A DNA stretch of 64,000 bases from Crotalaria pallida (taxonomy: Eukaryota; Streptophyta; Magnoliopsida; Fabales; Fabaceae), in assembly GCA_037953625.1 (NCBI GenBank), contig CM075656.1, forward strand, positions 78,511,001-78,575,000, given 5' to 3'. Below, piece by piece: positions 21,859 through 35,000 of the stretch (within the stretch, counting starts at the first letter, position 1; the number at the start of each line of letters is the position of its first letter). Made by a program: the position numbers and the translations under genes. The notes under the pieces were generated by a model. It saw only the letters and a program-made list of their open reading frames with translations. It had not been told where the DNA came from and ran no database searches.

Positions 21859-23827
21859 AAATTTCACATCCTCCTCGTCAAATATACCTCATTTGTTTCT
21901 TTGGGATCTCATGTATGTGTTATATAAAATGAGATGATTAGCACTAATCATGTGGTAGTGTAGAGATGGCTATCCAGCACTTAGTAGCTGGATTTAGATA
22001 ACCCCCTTAGCTTCCAACTTAGGAGAAAAAAACAAGAAGAATGAAATAAGCGGCTACGGTTGAGTGGAGGGCATTAATTAGTTTTCTGGTTTTGTGTTTA
22101 TTGTTAGTGCATATGCAAATATTTCAGTAACAAAAATGTTATTCGAAATTTCTAACGGGAACAATTACAGTTGTTAAGTGATTTTTTTTGTTTTTTTGTT
22201 TTTTTTTAAATATATGTGTATTGATTAAAGATTAAAAAAAACTGTATAAATGAGAAATAGAGATTTTGCAAAGAGTTGTCAGAGCTTATCCCCTTGGAAA
22301 TATGGTCTATTACAAAATAAAAAATTCTTGGTGTAAACTTGTACTTTTAATGGTCGGAGATTTAAACCGTTAGAGTATTAAACAATGCTAGCTTTGTAAT
22401 CTTTTTTGTGGTTTTAAATATCTCTAGTACTCTCTTTAATGAAAAAAAATTCTTTGTTTGTTGATATATATATATTTTTTTTAGAAATATAGATACTAAA
22501 AGTTTTTGTTGTAAAATAAAATTGTCAAATACAGTTATAGAAATATTAACATTTTTTATTTCAATAAATGCTTGTTGATTTTCTGGGGCTGGAGGCATAC
22601 TCTAACTTTAAATGGGATGATCACCCTTAGGCCTTAACAATGAATTTTTGTTTACAAATATGAAAGAAAAAAAATATAAAGTGAACTAGTATGTGTTAAG
22701 CCAGTTAAGCCAGTTAAGGCACAGAACTCAATTAATCGTTTATTTAATATTTTTTTTATAGATAAACTCATAAAGATTATTTTTATAAGTTTCTTTGTTT
22801 TAAATTTATTGAAATAAGTTTTAAGAAAACTTATGCTTATTACCAAAAGCCTATTTTTTTTAAGTGATTTTTATAAATCCAAAAAAGCTTTTTCGAACAT
22901 GATCTTAATTGGAAGCTCTTTTCTTCCAAATCTGGCCCTGGAAGTGAAGTGATTATATGAAGATCAACAATGGCACTTAGCTAGTGCCATCTGTCATTCT
23001 TTATCCAGCTAAAGTGCAATGAATAAGAGTTGACGCCGCGAATACAACTGCTTCTGATTCCTTATTTATCAACACAAACAGTTACGTTCTTTTATCAAAC
23101 AATAATACAGAAGTACTATAAATAACAACAAAGAAAAGCGCCGTCAAGTCAAGGATTATCATCATTATTTTATTTTATTTTTTTCCAAAAAATGTTACTT
23201 AAATAGTACTTATGTAATATGAGCGGAAGTATATAATTGTGACGAAGGTTTTGATGATAGGAAGTTAGAAACAAGATATTACTAACATAGAAAAGATTGT
23301 TAGATTAATTGTGAGGTAAGGAGTACAATTGTTATTTGTTTAGATTATTTAATATAGTAATTGCTATAATTATTATTTATTAGTATATTTTTAGATTTTT
23401 TTTATGCTGGATGATTATGCAATTTATAAATATACTTTGTTCATATACAAAATAAAAATATGGCACGCATTGTTTTCATTTCGTTTGTCCAAATTCATTC
23501 ATTCCTTGTCTTTATCTTTTCCACCGTAATTAAAAAAAAAAAAAAATCCATTCATTCAAAAACTAGTACTACATACTACAGAGTATGTACTCTTCTTTCT
23601 ATCGTGATGACAACCAAAACCCAGCTGTTGAGGACCCCATCCTTTTCTAATTTTTGTGTAAAAGGAATAACCAAATGACTATAAACCAAACTAAGATCAA
23701 TGCAATTTTGCCCATGTTTACATCAAATACAACTAATTTAATAAAGTAGTAGTGAAATTTCTAAGTAGGATTTTTTTCTTCAATTTTTTTTTCAAAACTA
23801 GGTGGTATCTGAGCTTCACATTTTTTG
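21859..23827. other. AT-rich intergenic sequence
   Basis: No gene, RNA or clearly bounded repeat. Frames of 60-78 aa (22362-22598, 22652-22846, 23460-23678) are lysine/phenylalanine-rich products of AT bias. Confidence 0.4.
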
Positions 23828-24536
23828 GAGTTCGGATCCTCTCCAGTACTGGAGAGGCCAGTACTATCATATGATTGCGACACGTGGCAAATTTTAAACA
23901 ACGGTTGAGATTTTAAGTTGGATTTAATTAAATATTAAATTAAATAATAAAATTAAAAATTAATCTCTTATGCACCTCTTCTCCTTCTCTGTTGTTGCAG
24001 CACTTCTCATCTTCATCTTCACCACTTCACCTCTCGCAAACACACGTCGCCGTCGCAACACCTCCTTTTCCCGCAGCCGTTCACCGTCGCGATCCGCCCA
24101 ACCCAGTCGCGCTGCCTTGCTCCACCCCTAACAGCCCCAGCCACCGTTCTCACCACAAACGCGAGATCCTGAGCGATGGTATTTGGTGGGGGCAACGGCA
24201 ACGGTTCGGCGGCGTGACGCCCATGGCAGCCCTGAAGGGCGTTGGTGTTGTGGGAAAAAGAAAAATTGTGTATGAACTGGATAAAGAGATAAAGGGCGTG
24301 ACGGCCATGGTAGTGGTGAAGGGTGTCGGTGTTGTAGAGAATGCGGAGGAGAAGTGTTGTAGCAGCGGCACCAGAGAAAGAGATAGGTAGTAGCAGAGAA
24401 GGAGATTATTTTTTTTTATTTTATTTAAAATATAATTAAATCTAACTTAAAATCTCAACCATTGATTTAAAATTTGCCACGTGTCGCAATCATATGATAG
24501 TACTGCCCTCTCCAGTACTGTATAGGATCCGAATTC
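23828..24536. mobile_element. Long-TIR element with a GC-rich, possibly captured core
   Basis: The ends GAGTTCGGATCCT and AGGATCCGAATTC are inverted. The complementarity extends over 100 bp inward through ATCATATGATTGCGACACGT, GGCAAATTTTAAA and TTGAGATTTTAAGTTGGATT. The core (about 23970-24390) is GC-rich and unlike the AT-rich arms. It carries a 132-aa frame (23992-24390) with a Ser/Pro/Ala-rich start and two copies of a MA..KGVGVV motif about 90 bp apart. A convincing target-site duplication was not found. The shape suits a Pack-MULE-like gene-fragment carrier, but the source gene is not recognised. Confidence 0.65.
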
Positions 24537-24741
24537 TTGTGGCTCAATTAATCCACCTTGATCCATGAACTGTGCGAGTCTTTGACTCAACGGTATGGAT
24601 TCTCCCCAGAAATTGTTATCTCACTGATACTCGAGTCTTTGACCCTGAAATCTGTAAGCGCTCAACCAGTTTCCACTAAACCAATCCACTTGAGTTTCAA
24701 TTTTTTTTAATATATATATATATATATATATATGTTAGCTC
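24537..24741 (-). other. Possible old SINE remnant and (TA)n run
   Basis: On the minus strand, GGTTTAGTGG followed by GGTTGAGCGC and GGGTCAAAGACTCGAG is reminiscent of tRNA-like boxes A and B, but no tail or duplication is clear. A TA microsatellite lies at about 24711-24733. Confidence 0.3.
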
Positions 24742-25835
24742 AACTCATACCACCATTTAAGCCAGAATTTATTAGTCTACTGACACCGTAAAGTGTCTAT
24801 CCACATAGACACATCTTACTATTAATCAATATTTTAATTTTTTATTCTCTACATTATTATGTATAAGATCATTTTGTCATTAGAATTCACCTTTGTGATT
24901 AAGAAAATTGTTTAATTTAACTAATAATATTGAAAATATGAATATTTGATTTTGTTTTCAAAATAACACTTATAAATATTATTAAGAATATAAAATGTGT
25001 TGAGTAAATGAAGGTGATTGCGAAAAAAATAATTAATTATTATTGAAAATTGATATAAGATACTATAAGTAGGAAAAAAAATAAATTTTCAAAATATATC
25101 ATATTTTGGAACATAATAAGTATTTTGAAACATTATCATGGGCCAAAGAAGAGTATAAATAGTCATTTGGGATATCAATACTCTCATCGAAAAATGTGAT
25201 ATTCATAAGATGTAATTGAATCAGAATTGTTAATTCGTGCTATCCGATTGTGTTCGTGTCTGATCTATTTGGTTCTGGGTCGGATCATGATCATGTTATG
25301 TCAAAAAAGCATGGTTTAAAATCGTGCTTGAAAAATGTTTTTTAAACCCGCACTAGGTATGTTTCATGCTTTTACGTATCAGCCCGACAACAAAATATAT
25401 ATACCTTGATAATATCGGATAATTGATAATAACACTAGTTGTTTTATGTAGCAAATGAAATCACCAGGGATACATGTATAAAGAAATAAGTATTGTACAA
25501 TGTAGTTGATTAATGGATTTTTTTTTTCTTCCAATTTCGGAAAAAATTCAGTAAATTAAAAATAAAATAAAATAAATCGGATTGGCGTGTCGTGTCGAGG
25601 AAGCCCAGCAAAAGCCAGGACGTATTTTTTGCTAATGCAGGCTGTGCTAAAAAAACACGGATATAATTCGTGTTCTAAATAAAATTGTTGCTTAAGCCTA
25701 ATATTTTTCTTGTGCTTATTTGGGTCAAGTCGATCGTATCGTGTTTTTTGCCGACTCTAAATTGAATGAATATTTTCATTAGAAAATAAATTAAAGTCAA
25801 GATTATACTCAAAAATACTTATTACATGCATTGTA
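24742..25835. other. AT-rich spacer
   Basis: No gene or bounded repeat recognised. Confidence 0.4.
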
Positions 25836-26107
25836 CTCCCTCCGGTCCTATTTATAAAACTCTTTTGAGTTTTTTATTTTGGTCCTATTTATAAGACCCG
25901 TTTTCAATTTTCAATATCATTTAATTACTTCTTTTCACAAACACCCTATAAAGTCAACACTTTTTAGAGTTCCAATAATAATTATAGGGGTAGTTTTGAA
26001 AAAGTAAATCAAATTTTCACATTTCCAATGTCACTAACAAATTTATACACTTTCCTTGATGGGAGTGAAAAACCCCAAAAGGATCTTATAAATAGGACCG
26101 GAGGAAG
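25836..26107. mobile_element. Stowaway MITE, well preserved
   Basis: A 272-bp unit with ends CTCCCTCCGGTCCTATTTAT and ATAAATAGGACCGGAGGAAG, inverted over about 24 bp and flanked by TA (25834-25835, 26108-26109). Its interior (TTTTAGAGTTCCAATAATAA) recurs at 9520-9600 and, inverted, in 30096-30650, so one local MITE family has several copies. Confidence 0.85.
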
Positions 26108-26109
26108 TA

Positions 26110-26678
26110 AGTTTTAAAATAAAAAAAATACTAAATAAAAGAAAACATTTACAATTTTTTTAAGATATCAACTTTGAGTTTATATGAGATCCTTAAAAAT
26201 ATTACTTCCTCGGCTCTTCATAGTTTTTACGTTCATCAAGAAAAATAATTTTTTCCTTGGAATTGGAAAGTTTTAGTATATTGTTTCAAAAATGCCCTTT
26301 ATTTTAATTATGCATTGAAATTGGTAGTTTCAATTTATATTTTTTCACTAAAAACTAGAAAAATACAATTAAATGCTAGAGATATTTTAAAAAAATTACT
26401 ATAAAATGGTCATATATTTAAGATCAAAATTTTATACCCAAAAGGATCTCACACACACATATATATATACAAAGAGGGAATGAGTATAAACAAACTTATT
26501 TGGTTTTATATTTTTTCTTTACCAGAGTTTTTATTTAAAAGGTAAAACTTGGAAATTAGTATTTGTTGGAAATAATTTTTTTTTCAATACTTGGAAATAT
26601 AACTAATTGTAATAAATATTTTTTAATGAAAAAATTAAATGAAAGTATAACCAGTTTCGACGAACATAGTAATTACTC
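26110..26678. other. AT-rich spacer, possible further MITE fragments
   Basis: ACTTCCTCGGCTCTTCATAG near 26206 looks like one Stowaway end without a clear partner. No gene. Confidence 0.3.
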
Positions 26679-26920
26679 TAGTTTATGAAACTATTGTAAT
26701 TAAAAGAATAAGAAATATTATCTGAACATTTTGAATTAACATGCGGGAGTTACACCTGTCAATATTCTTACACAAAATGGTAGGTGTTACTCTGAATGGT
26801 AGTTTATGAAACTATTGTAATTAAAAGAATAAGAAATATTATCTGAACATTTTGAATTAACATCCGGGAGTTACACCTGTCAATATTCTTACACAAAATG
26901 GTAGGTGTTACTCTGAATGT
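26679..26920. repeat. Tandem duplication, 121-bp period
   Basis: The block starting TAGTTTATGAAACTATTG occurs at 26679 and again at 26800 with almost no change, apart from ATGCGGGAG versus ATCCGGGAG. The identity implies a recent local duplication. Confidence 0.9.
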
Positions 26921-27112
26921 TAATTTGATATGTTCATATAACATTTCCAGATGCAAAATGTTATCTGAACATCTGGAATTAACATCCAAGAGTGATACTA
27001 CAATTTTGGGTAAGAAAATAAGTGTCCTATAAAAATTAAAAAGGTTGTGTTTCTTACCCAAAATGACAGGTATCACTCCTTGATGTTAATTTCAGATGCT
27101 CATATAACATTT
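26840..27112. repeat. Series of related hairpins (possible MITE)
   Basis: ATGTTATCTGAACAT..TTAACATCC is followed at short distance by its inverted form (ATGTTAATTT..ATGTTCATATAACAT). A second, better-paired version runs from about 26957 (AATGTTATCTGAACATCTGG, TTTTGGGTAAGAAA) to about 27112 (TTTCTTACCCAAAA, CATATAACATT). Arms are about 60 bp. Target-site duplication not established. Confidence 0.65.
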
Positions 27113-28900
27113 ATGTAAAAGAATACAACAATGTTATTTGAAGCAAACTTTGGAATGCATTTAAAAAGATTAAAAAAAAAACTCCATGCATCCAAAAAGT
27201 TGATAAAACTTTGAAAAGTCAACAAAATGAAAAGAATAATTTTGTTTTTCAAATCAACCAATTGCAAAATCAAACTATTTAATGTCGTTCAAATCAAACA
27301 ATTTTGCATGCACTTTCATTTTATTATTTTATCTATTATATATGTTAGTATTATAAAAAGAACATTTTTTTTATCTCTTTTTTTAATATTTTATAAAATG
27401 TTTACTTTTCTCCTTCTTCACATTCATTCATATCAAACATTTATGTACAAAGTTTTTATTGTTGAATGCCAGCAAGGGATTAAAGTAACTTAAATAATTG
27501 AAATATTTATTTTATATAAAATAATTGTTAATAATTATTATTTATTATATATATATATATATATAGCATTCGAAAAAAATAATTAGTATTATTTATATAA
27601 TGTTGTTAAGTTTGATAACCCGTGCATGGAACAAAACTAAAAACTATTATTTTCGTTTGACCGTATAAGTTTTTTTTTAAAATCTTTTTTCCCAATATAA
27701 ATTAAAAAAAAATCAATACAACATTAATTATGTTGTAATAAGATGGAAGAAGTTCTAAGATATATTTTCGAATCATAACATTTTAAAAACATTTTTTATT
27801 TCCAAAGTCTCTAGGTCAAACAATTTCCTCCTAGAAAGCCCAAAAAGGTAAATAAACAAATAAGCTTAATCATCCAAACTTAAATATGTTTTTTATTATA
27901 GTACCAAATATGGGGGACATATATATAGACAAACATCAAATAATGAATTTTGTGCAGAGGAAAATACTTTATTAACGAAAATAAAAACAAAAAATAATAT
28001 GTGAAGAATTATATTCAGATATTATATCCTATATTTCAGAAAATAGGAAAAAAAACGTAACTTAATTGTCAGGTTGTCTCAAACATTTTGGACCTTGAAT
28101 GGAATTAAATAATTGTTTCTCTTTGAAAATAAAAAATAAAAAATAATCAAAATAAAAATGTATATTTCATATAATATAATATAATAAAATGTTTATTTTT
28201 GATAATCACTCATCTTACTCTTAAATCTAATGCCAATTTTTTTGTTAAACTATCATGTTAATTATTCAACGGCAAAACTGCTTCTTTGGTCCACTAAGTT
28301 ATTTATTTGTTCCAAATTAGTCCCTCAAGTTTTTTTTGTTTGAAAGTGGTCCCTTAAGTTTACTCTCGTTAACACAGTTGGTCCTTCCGTCAGTTTTTCC
28401 GTTTCCGATCATCTTCTCCGGCAAGCATACAATATTTTCCGGTGAAACACCATTTTTTCCGGCCAAATTCCATTTTTTCCGGCAAATCTCCTTCTCCTTC
28501 CGGGGCTCCAAAGTATTAATATGATTAGAATTAGCTTTAATTTTTATGTCATTTGCACCATATATATATATATATATATATATATTCTATAAGTGGTAAA
28601 AACTAAAATATAAACAAATAAATATGGTTGTGCATATCTAATTTTTAATATAATAATAATAATTAGTAATATGTTTTTTTTAACAAGAAACAAATATTTT
28701 TAATATTTAGAAATATAATAATGTAAACAACCATAAAAATTTTGCAGATTCTTTGACAATGGATCTCATGCCAGCCTGTAAGTTGATATCCTCATTTTTG
28801 AGTTACATTGAATATATATATATTTTTTCCTAAACCATATTTCATTACATTACAATGTGCTTATTCTCAACATACCACCATCCTATTACTTTACATGTAG
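27113..28900. other. AT-rich intergenic sequence upstream of the DUF1005 gene
   Basis: No gene. The part 28278-28520 (TTTGGTCCACTAAG, TTAGTCCCTCAAG, repeated TTTTTCCGGC words) resembles one end of a MITE/MULE of the TTAGTCCCT type. TA microsatellites lie at about 27546-27566 and 28560-28584. Confidence 0.4.
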
Positions 28901-28908
28901 TATATAAA
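28901..28908 (+). promoter_or_regulatory. Candidate TATA box of the DUF1005 gene
   Basis: TATATAAA lies about 110 bp upstream of the ATG at 29011, leaving room for a leader of about 75-80 bp. Position and sequence fit a plant core promoter; the site is inferred. Confidence 0.55.
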
Positions 28909-29010
28909 CAACGTTCTTGTCTTCAAAACTGTGTAACATTCAAACAAGTTTCAACACATACAAATTAAAGGTTCCACACACACTAACAAAGCAAGCTAAG
29001 GGTACGTGAA

Positions 29011-32000
29011 ATGGATCCATGTCCCTTTGTGCGCCTCTTGGTAGGGTCACTAGCCCTTAAACTTCCCTTACCAACAAAACCATCACCTCCTAACTCCGGC
29101 GGTGTCCACCCTTCATCCACCCCTTGTTTTTGCACTCTCCAACTCAAATCTTTCCCTTCCCAAACTGCCCTTCTCCCTCTCACCCCCTCCTCCAACACCG
29201 CCACGCCTCCTGAAACCGTCACCTCCGCTGCCGGCTTCCACCTCGACTCGGCCACCCTCCGCCGCCTCTCGGGGAAGCCACTCGCGCTCCGCATCTCCGT
29301 CTACGCGGGCAGCATGGGCGGCGCGTGCTGCATCACCGGAGCCAAGTTGCTCGGGCGCGTCACGGTGAGCGTGGACGTAGGGAGTTCGGTGTATCGGCCT
29401 ATTACGTTCCATGATGGGTGGGTTGGCATCGGGAAGAAGGGAAAGGTATCTGTTAATGATGTCGACCATAAAAAGGGTTCGGCTCAGATTCACCTGGTGG
29501 TGCGGTCTGAGCCGGATCCTCGGTTTGTTTTTCAGTTTGGTGGTGAACCGGAGTGTAGCCCAGTGGTTTTCCAGATTCAGGAGAATAATATTAGACAACC
29601 TGTTTTCAGTGTCAAGTTCAGTGCGGATCGCAACGCTAGATCCAGGTCAGTTCGTACTCTATCATTCATTTCTAGATTATCTTATTTTTTACGCCTGCCA
29701 TCGTATCTATAAACACCTCTTTGTATAAATTCACATCAGCCAAAAAAAATTTGATCAAAATTATTGGTGAGATTCTAAAAAAAAAACGTTGATTGAATAA
29801 TAATGTTTTTGAAAAAATTAATTAAATATTACTATTGAAAATTGAAAAATGATTTTATGAATAAAACCAATTCTTTTTTTTAAAAAAATTACCAATAGAA
29901 TCGGAAAAAGTGCCTATAATTTTATTAGATTGTGATTGATATACTGTAATTAAAAAAGGATTTTGTTAATAATTACTGAAAGATCAATATTTGAAGAATT
30001 ATAAACTTTAAATTTATCTAAAAGATAATGTATTAAATTTTAAAAGTCAATTTGTAATTTTTCAATGTTATATATCTATTACCCTTACAATAATACTTTC
30101 TTCGTCCTATGTATATAAAAAAATTTGGGACTTTTATTTTGATTATATTTATAAGATAATATTTCAATTTCTAATACTTTTTCCGGTTTTTATTACAAGT
30201 TTTTTTTATCAATTTTTACGGTATTTAAAAAAGTTAATTAATATTGTTAATGGTATTAGAAGTGTAAATATTTGATATACTTTTTCAAAAGTACCTCTAT
30301 AATTATTATTAGGATTTGGGAATCTAAAAAATGTTAAGTAAACAAGGGTCTTTGCGAAAAAAAAGGAATTAATACTATTTGAAATTAGAAATGAGACTTA
30401 TATTATGGACAAAAAAAAGTCTTGAAAGAGGATTTATGCATAGGACCGGAGGGAGTATCATTTAATTATTTCTTTCCACATAAACTCTTATTTACTTAAC
30501 ATTTTTTAGAGTTTCAATAATAGTTATAGCTAAGGATAGTTTTGAAAATGTATATCAAATTTTCACATTTTCAATACCACTAACAAATTTAACTACCTCC
30601 GTGAAAAATCTTAAAAAAAAGTCTTTGCATATATGACATGATGGAATATATAACAAAGTTCCAATTGTAATAATTGAGGCAGTAATATAAGTATTACTCT
30701 CTTTGGCCTTATTTGGAAGTTGCATTCTAGAAAAAGAATTGATTTTATTTATAACTCAATTTTTATTTTTTATGAGGCATTTGTTGTTTTTCTTTCATTA
30801 TATACCCTTTATTCATTAATAAGAAACAACATATTTGTAAAAAATTAATATGGAGTATAACTTAAAAAGGTAAAATTATGTTAAAATATTTTTTTTAAAG
30901 TTCAAAAAATATAATTATGTTGCTTTTTATAATACACTATAACCGATAACAAAGTCAAATAGAGTACTCCCTTTGTCCCATAAAGTTAGTAAAATACATA
31001 GAAAAATTTTGTCCCAAATTAAAGTTAAAACGGTGAATAAAAAAATTAAAATTGCATTATATATTTTATGATTGATTAATTGAGGAAATATGTATTAAAT
31101 ACTTGATTTGGTAATTGGTTGATTTAGGGAATAATTAATGCATTAAAAATATTCTTTCTTATTTTTGTTGAATTTTTAAAAAATTTCTAACTTTTTGAAA
31201 CGGAGAGAGTATTTTACAATATTAATTGTGATGAATGAAAAATTATTGCGCTCTCCGTTCTAACTGGGAAAAAAGGCTTAAATATATTTTTATTTGGTCT
31301 TTTCAAATGTAGTGATTTTTTATTTCGGTCTTTATATTTTTTCTAAATTTTGATTTTTTTTTTAAATTTTGGTTTTAGTTTTTATTGATGACATATTAAT
31401 ATCATAATTGGCTACCTCAACAATTAGTATGACACATGTCACTTCTCACTTGTTAATGTTAATCACATAATCATCATTAAAAACTAAAACTAAAATTTTA
31501 AAACATATAAAAATCAAAACCTTACTAAAAACAAAAATATATGTTTAAAAAAAAATTCATGGTCAAGGATACATTTGGACTCTGATTTAATTGAGTCAAA
31601 CTGAGAAGACTCGTTATTCAAGTGAATAAAGTTATTTCAATATTTTTTTCATGGGTTTACCTAAAGAAGTAATAAATATAATAAAAATATGTATTGAAAA
31701 GCTAAGTTTATTATCTCGTAATTATTAAAATTTTAATTTTACAATGTAAAATTTTTTTTAACTCATTATTTTTAGCCCTAAGAGATAAGGTTATTTTTTT
31801 TCTTTATTATTAAGAAGACTTCAACGTGAGACCTTCCATAAGGAGAACTATTAAACTTTTGCCAGTTTGCCATGTGGACCAATGTACTTTAGCAAGATCA
31901 TGGTTTTATTTAGTTTTTTAAAAATAATTTATACTTCAGAGTTAAGATGCTATTAAGAGTTGGAAAAAACGCTATCTTGCTTTAAAAAAAAAAAACAAAA

Positions 32001-35000
32001 AAAAACGCTATCTCCCCAAATTTAATTAAATACCAGACATCCAATTAAATTTAACTAGTCATGTTTTGGTTACTAGCTAGCTGGTGCGTTTTAGTTAGTA
32101 TTTGTAAGATTCAACTCAAATAATAAAATTGTGAAACATATAAAGACTAAAGTGCTAGGATGTCACCAGTGGAGGCTGGCACAAGTGGAAGGGACTTGTG
32201 TCCCTTAAACATGTGGTCGCGGGTTCGAGTCGTTCCAGAGGCGCATGTGAATGGAGCAAGCCTTACTGGGAGCATCGCCCCCGAAAGGGCCCGACCGTGG
32301 TGCGAGGGATTAGTCACCCAGTTGCGCGGGTGGATACCCTGGTTCATCAAAAAAAAAAGTGCTAGGATCTCTGTGCATACCCTGATAACTATGAAAGAAA
32401 TTTGCCTATTAAAAAAAGTTATTGGTAAGTTTAGTGACTGTATATGTGTTAGTGTGAGATATGGTAGCGGGTCGGTAAATCAATGACTGAACCGTTTAAG
32501 CATAGCTCTGGTTTCTCCCATTTACTACCTTTTCTTTACTTTCTCTTTTTCTTACCACAAAAGTTTTCTGAAAATGGATTTTACACTTTTGAAGTCAATT
32601 CAAGATACTTTCCTTTGTAGTATTACAATTATAGAAGTCGCATGCAAAATACACAAAGGAGTTTACTTTTGATTTAATGAAATTTTTCTTTTGAGATATT
32701 GGTTCATCTAATCGCATGTGTTGTATTATTTTTGAAAGGAATGTTATTGTATATTAAAATAGTTTAAAATAAAATTAATCAAAGCATTATTGAAAAATAT
32801 TTTATTTTTAAGTTTTTTATTGGTTGATGTTAAGAAAATTCAAACTAAGAAAACCCATAAAAATTACATTAGAATTTAAAGTCTTCTTGATGAATTTATC
32901 AATAGAAGAAGTTTTGATTGCAATATTTGACTATAATAAAGATCAAACAAGAGATTAAAATGTGTTTTCAGAGTATTTGTTGATGTTATTAGAAGTGGGA
33001 AAAATTTTATAAGTTCAAGTTATTTTTTTATTAAAGAATAAAAGTTCATAATTTTTTTTTTCATAAAAAAATTTAAAACTAACTTTCTTGATTAAAAAAA
33101 AATTATATTAAGAATAGGTGGGAGTATTACATTACTGATTAAAAAGTCTAACCATAATAAAAACTAAAGAATAAGATCAAACTCTTTTTAATTATAGGGT
33201 AGGTTGGCAAATTCAGTTAGGGGGAATAATATGGTAGGTTAATTATAGTTATAGATTATGGTGAGGTTTTATGCATGTGGGCTGGATTGTCAATATCTTA
33301 AGAGCTGGCACCTAACCATCATCACAAGCAATGTGGGGCCTCACCTTATCCAGCTCAATATTCATTTTCATGTTTCTCTTTTGCTTAGTTGTATTCTTTT
33401 GTGGTCATTTCATTTGTTTGTTTCTTTGTCCGGTGAAAGAACCATGGAGAATGTATAATAGCACCACCACCAGAGTTTCATTTTCATACGTCCATTTCCA
33501 TGGGCTAGCAATTAAACTTTTGGAACAATGTCCTCTGGTCCTTGGCCATTACGATTTTGACCTTATGGGAGTGAACCTTTATGTCACTACACTAAACAGT
33601 AAACACACAAAACATTATACGTTATATACTACCTAATTAGCAGTTTCAGAATTTTGATACTTTCCAATCATTTTAAGTCCATTGCGCCTGACTTTAGTTA
33701 AACCATTAAAACAACCCCTATGCAGTTTTTTGCTGTATTTATTGCTTAAAAGGTTTTCTTTTGCATGAAGAGAATTCATTAATCAATTTTGAACTTTGCC
33801 TCCAAAAACAATCTTAGTTGGTAGAGTAGCAAGAAATGAAATATTGAAAATCCCAATTATTTGTCTACTAAAAAAAACAGTTTTGAACTTTGCATATTTG
33901 TTTAGCTCAACATTTAGGTGCTTCACCATTTATTTATTCTTTGAAACTATATCCATTGATATTATATTATATTATAGACTTATTTATGGTTTTGGTCCCT
34001 ATAAGTTGACTTCGTTTTGAATTTAGTCCTTAAATCTTTTTTGACCTTGAATGGTCCTTAAATCTTTTTAAATTTTGTTTTTAGTCCTTAAATCTTTTTT
34101 TGACCTTGAATGGTCCTTAAATCTTTTTAAATTTTGTTTTTAGTCTTTCTGTTTGTCTTCTTCTGTCATCTGCTGACATGGCACACGGTGTGCCATGTCA
34201 GTCCTTATATTGACCGCCAACGATGCATCTGATGTGAATCTCCCACTCATGTGAGCAGGAACCGAGCATGAGCTGAGTATGAGCCGAGCATTAACTGTGC
34301 ATGAGATATCGACTGAGTACGATGCAATTGGTAACGGCATAGCTTGGTTCGTGCTCAGTTCATCGTGCTCGGTTCGTGCTCGATCGATATCTCCCCTCGG
34401 TTTGGCAAGTCATGCTCGATTCATGATCGGTTAATACTTGGTTACTGCTCGGTTCCTGCTCACATGAGTAGGAGGTCCACATCGGATGCATCGTTGGCAG
34501 TCAATGTAAGGGCTGACATGGCACACCGTTTGCCATGTCAGCAGATGACAGAAGAAGAAAAACAGAAGGACTAAAAACAAAATTTAAAAATATTTAAGGA
34601 TCATTCAAGGTCAAAAAAAGATTTAAGGACTAAAAACAAAATTTAAAAAGATTTAAGGACTGTTCAAGATCAAAAAAAGATTTAAGGACTAAATTCAAAA
34701 CGAGGTCAACATATAGGAACCAAAACCATAATTAAGCCTATATTATATATGTTAATATGTTATGCTTGGTCAAACAGGCAAGCTGAGAATTTTCAAACTG
34801 CTAAACATAACTACCCTGGTCCCAGCTCCCATGTGCCAGTATCTGGCTGCAACCTCAGTATCTCATAATTTATTATCTTAGCACGTTTGACATTCTCATT
34901 AGGTTGTTGATGAAAGACTGCATATGCTTCTTAACTTAATACTACACCTCTGGTTTTTTTTATCAAATTCTGATTGAAGCAAATGCTTGTTTTTCCTTAA

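Noticed and set aside
29113..29598. 161-aa minus frame and other frames over DUF1005 exon 1
   Set aside because: Shadows of the GC-rich real exon; the sense frame matches a known family and splices cleanly.
32210..32260. tRNA-like sequence with a strong box B
   Set aside because: It is the head of a SINE with an A tail and target duplication; no cloverleaf could be drawn.
34140..34574. Two similar frames of 66 and 76 aa on opposite strands
   Set aside because: Mirror images generated by the foldback MITE.
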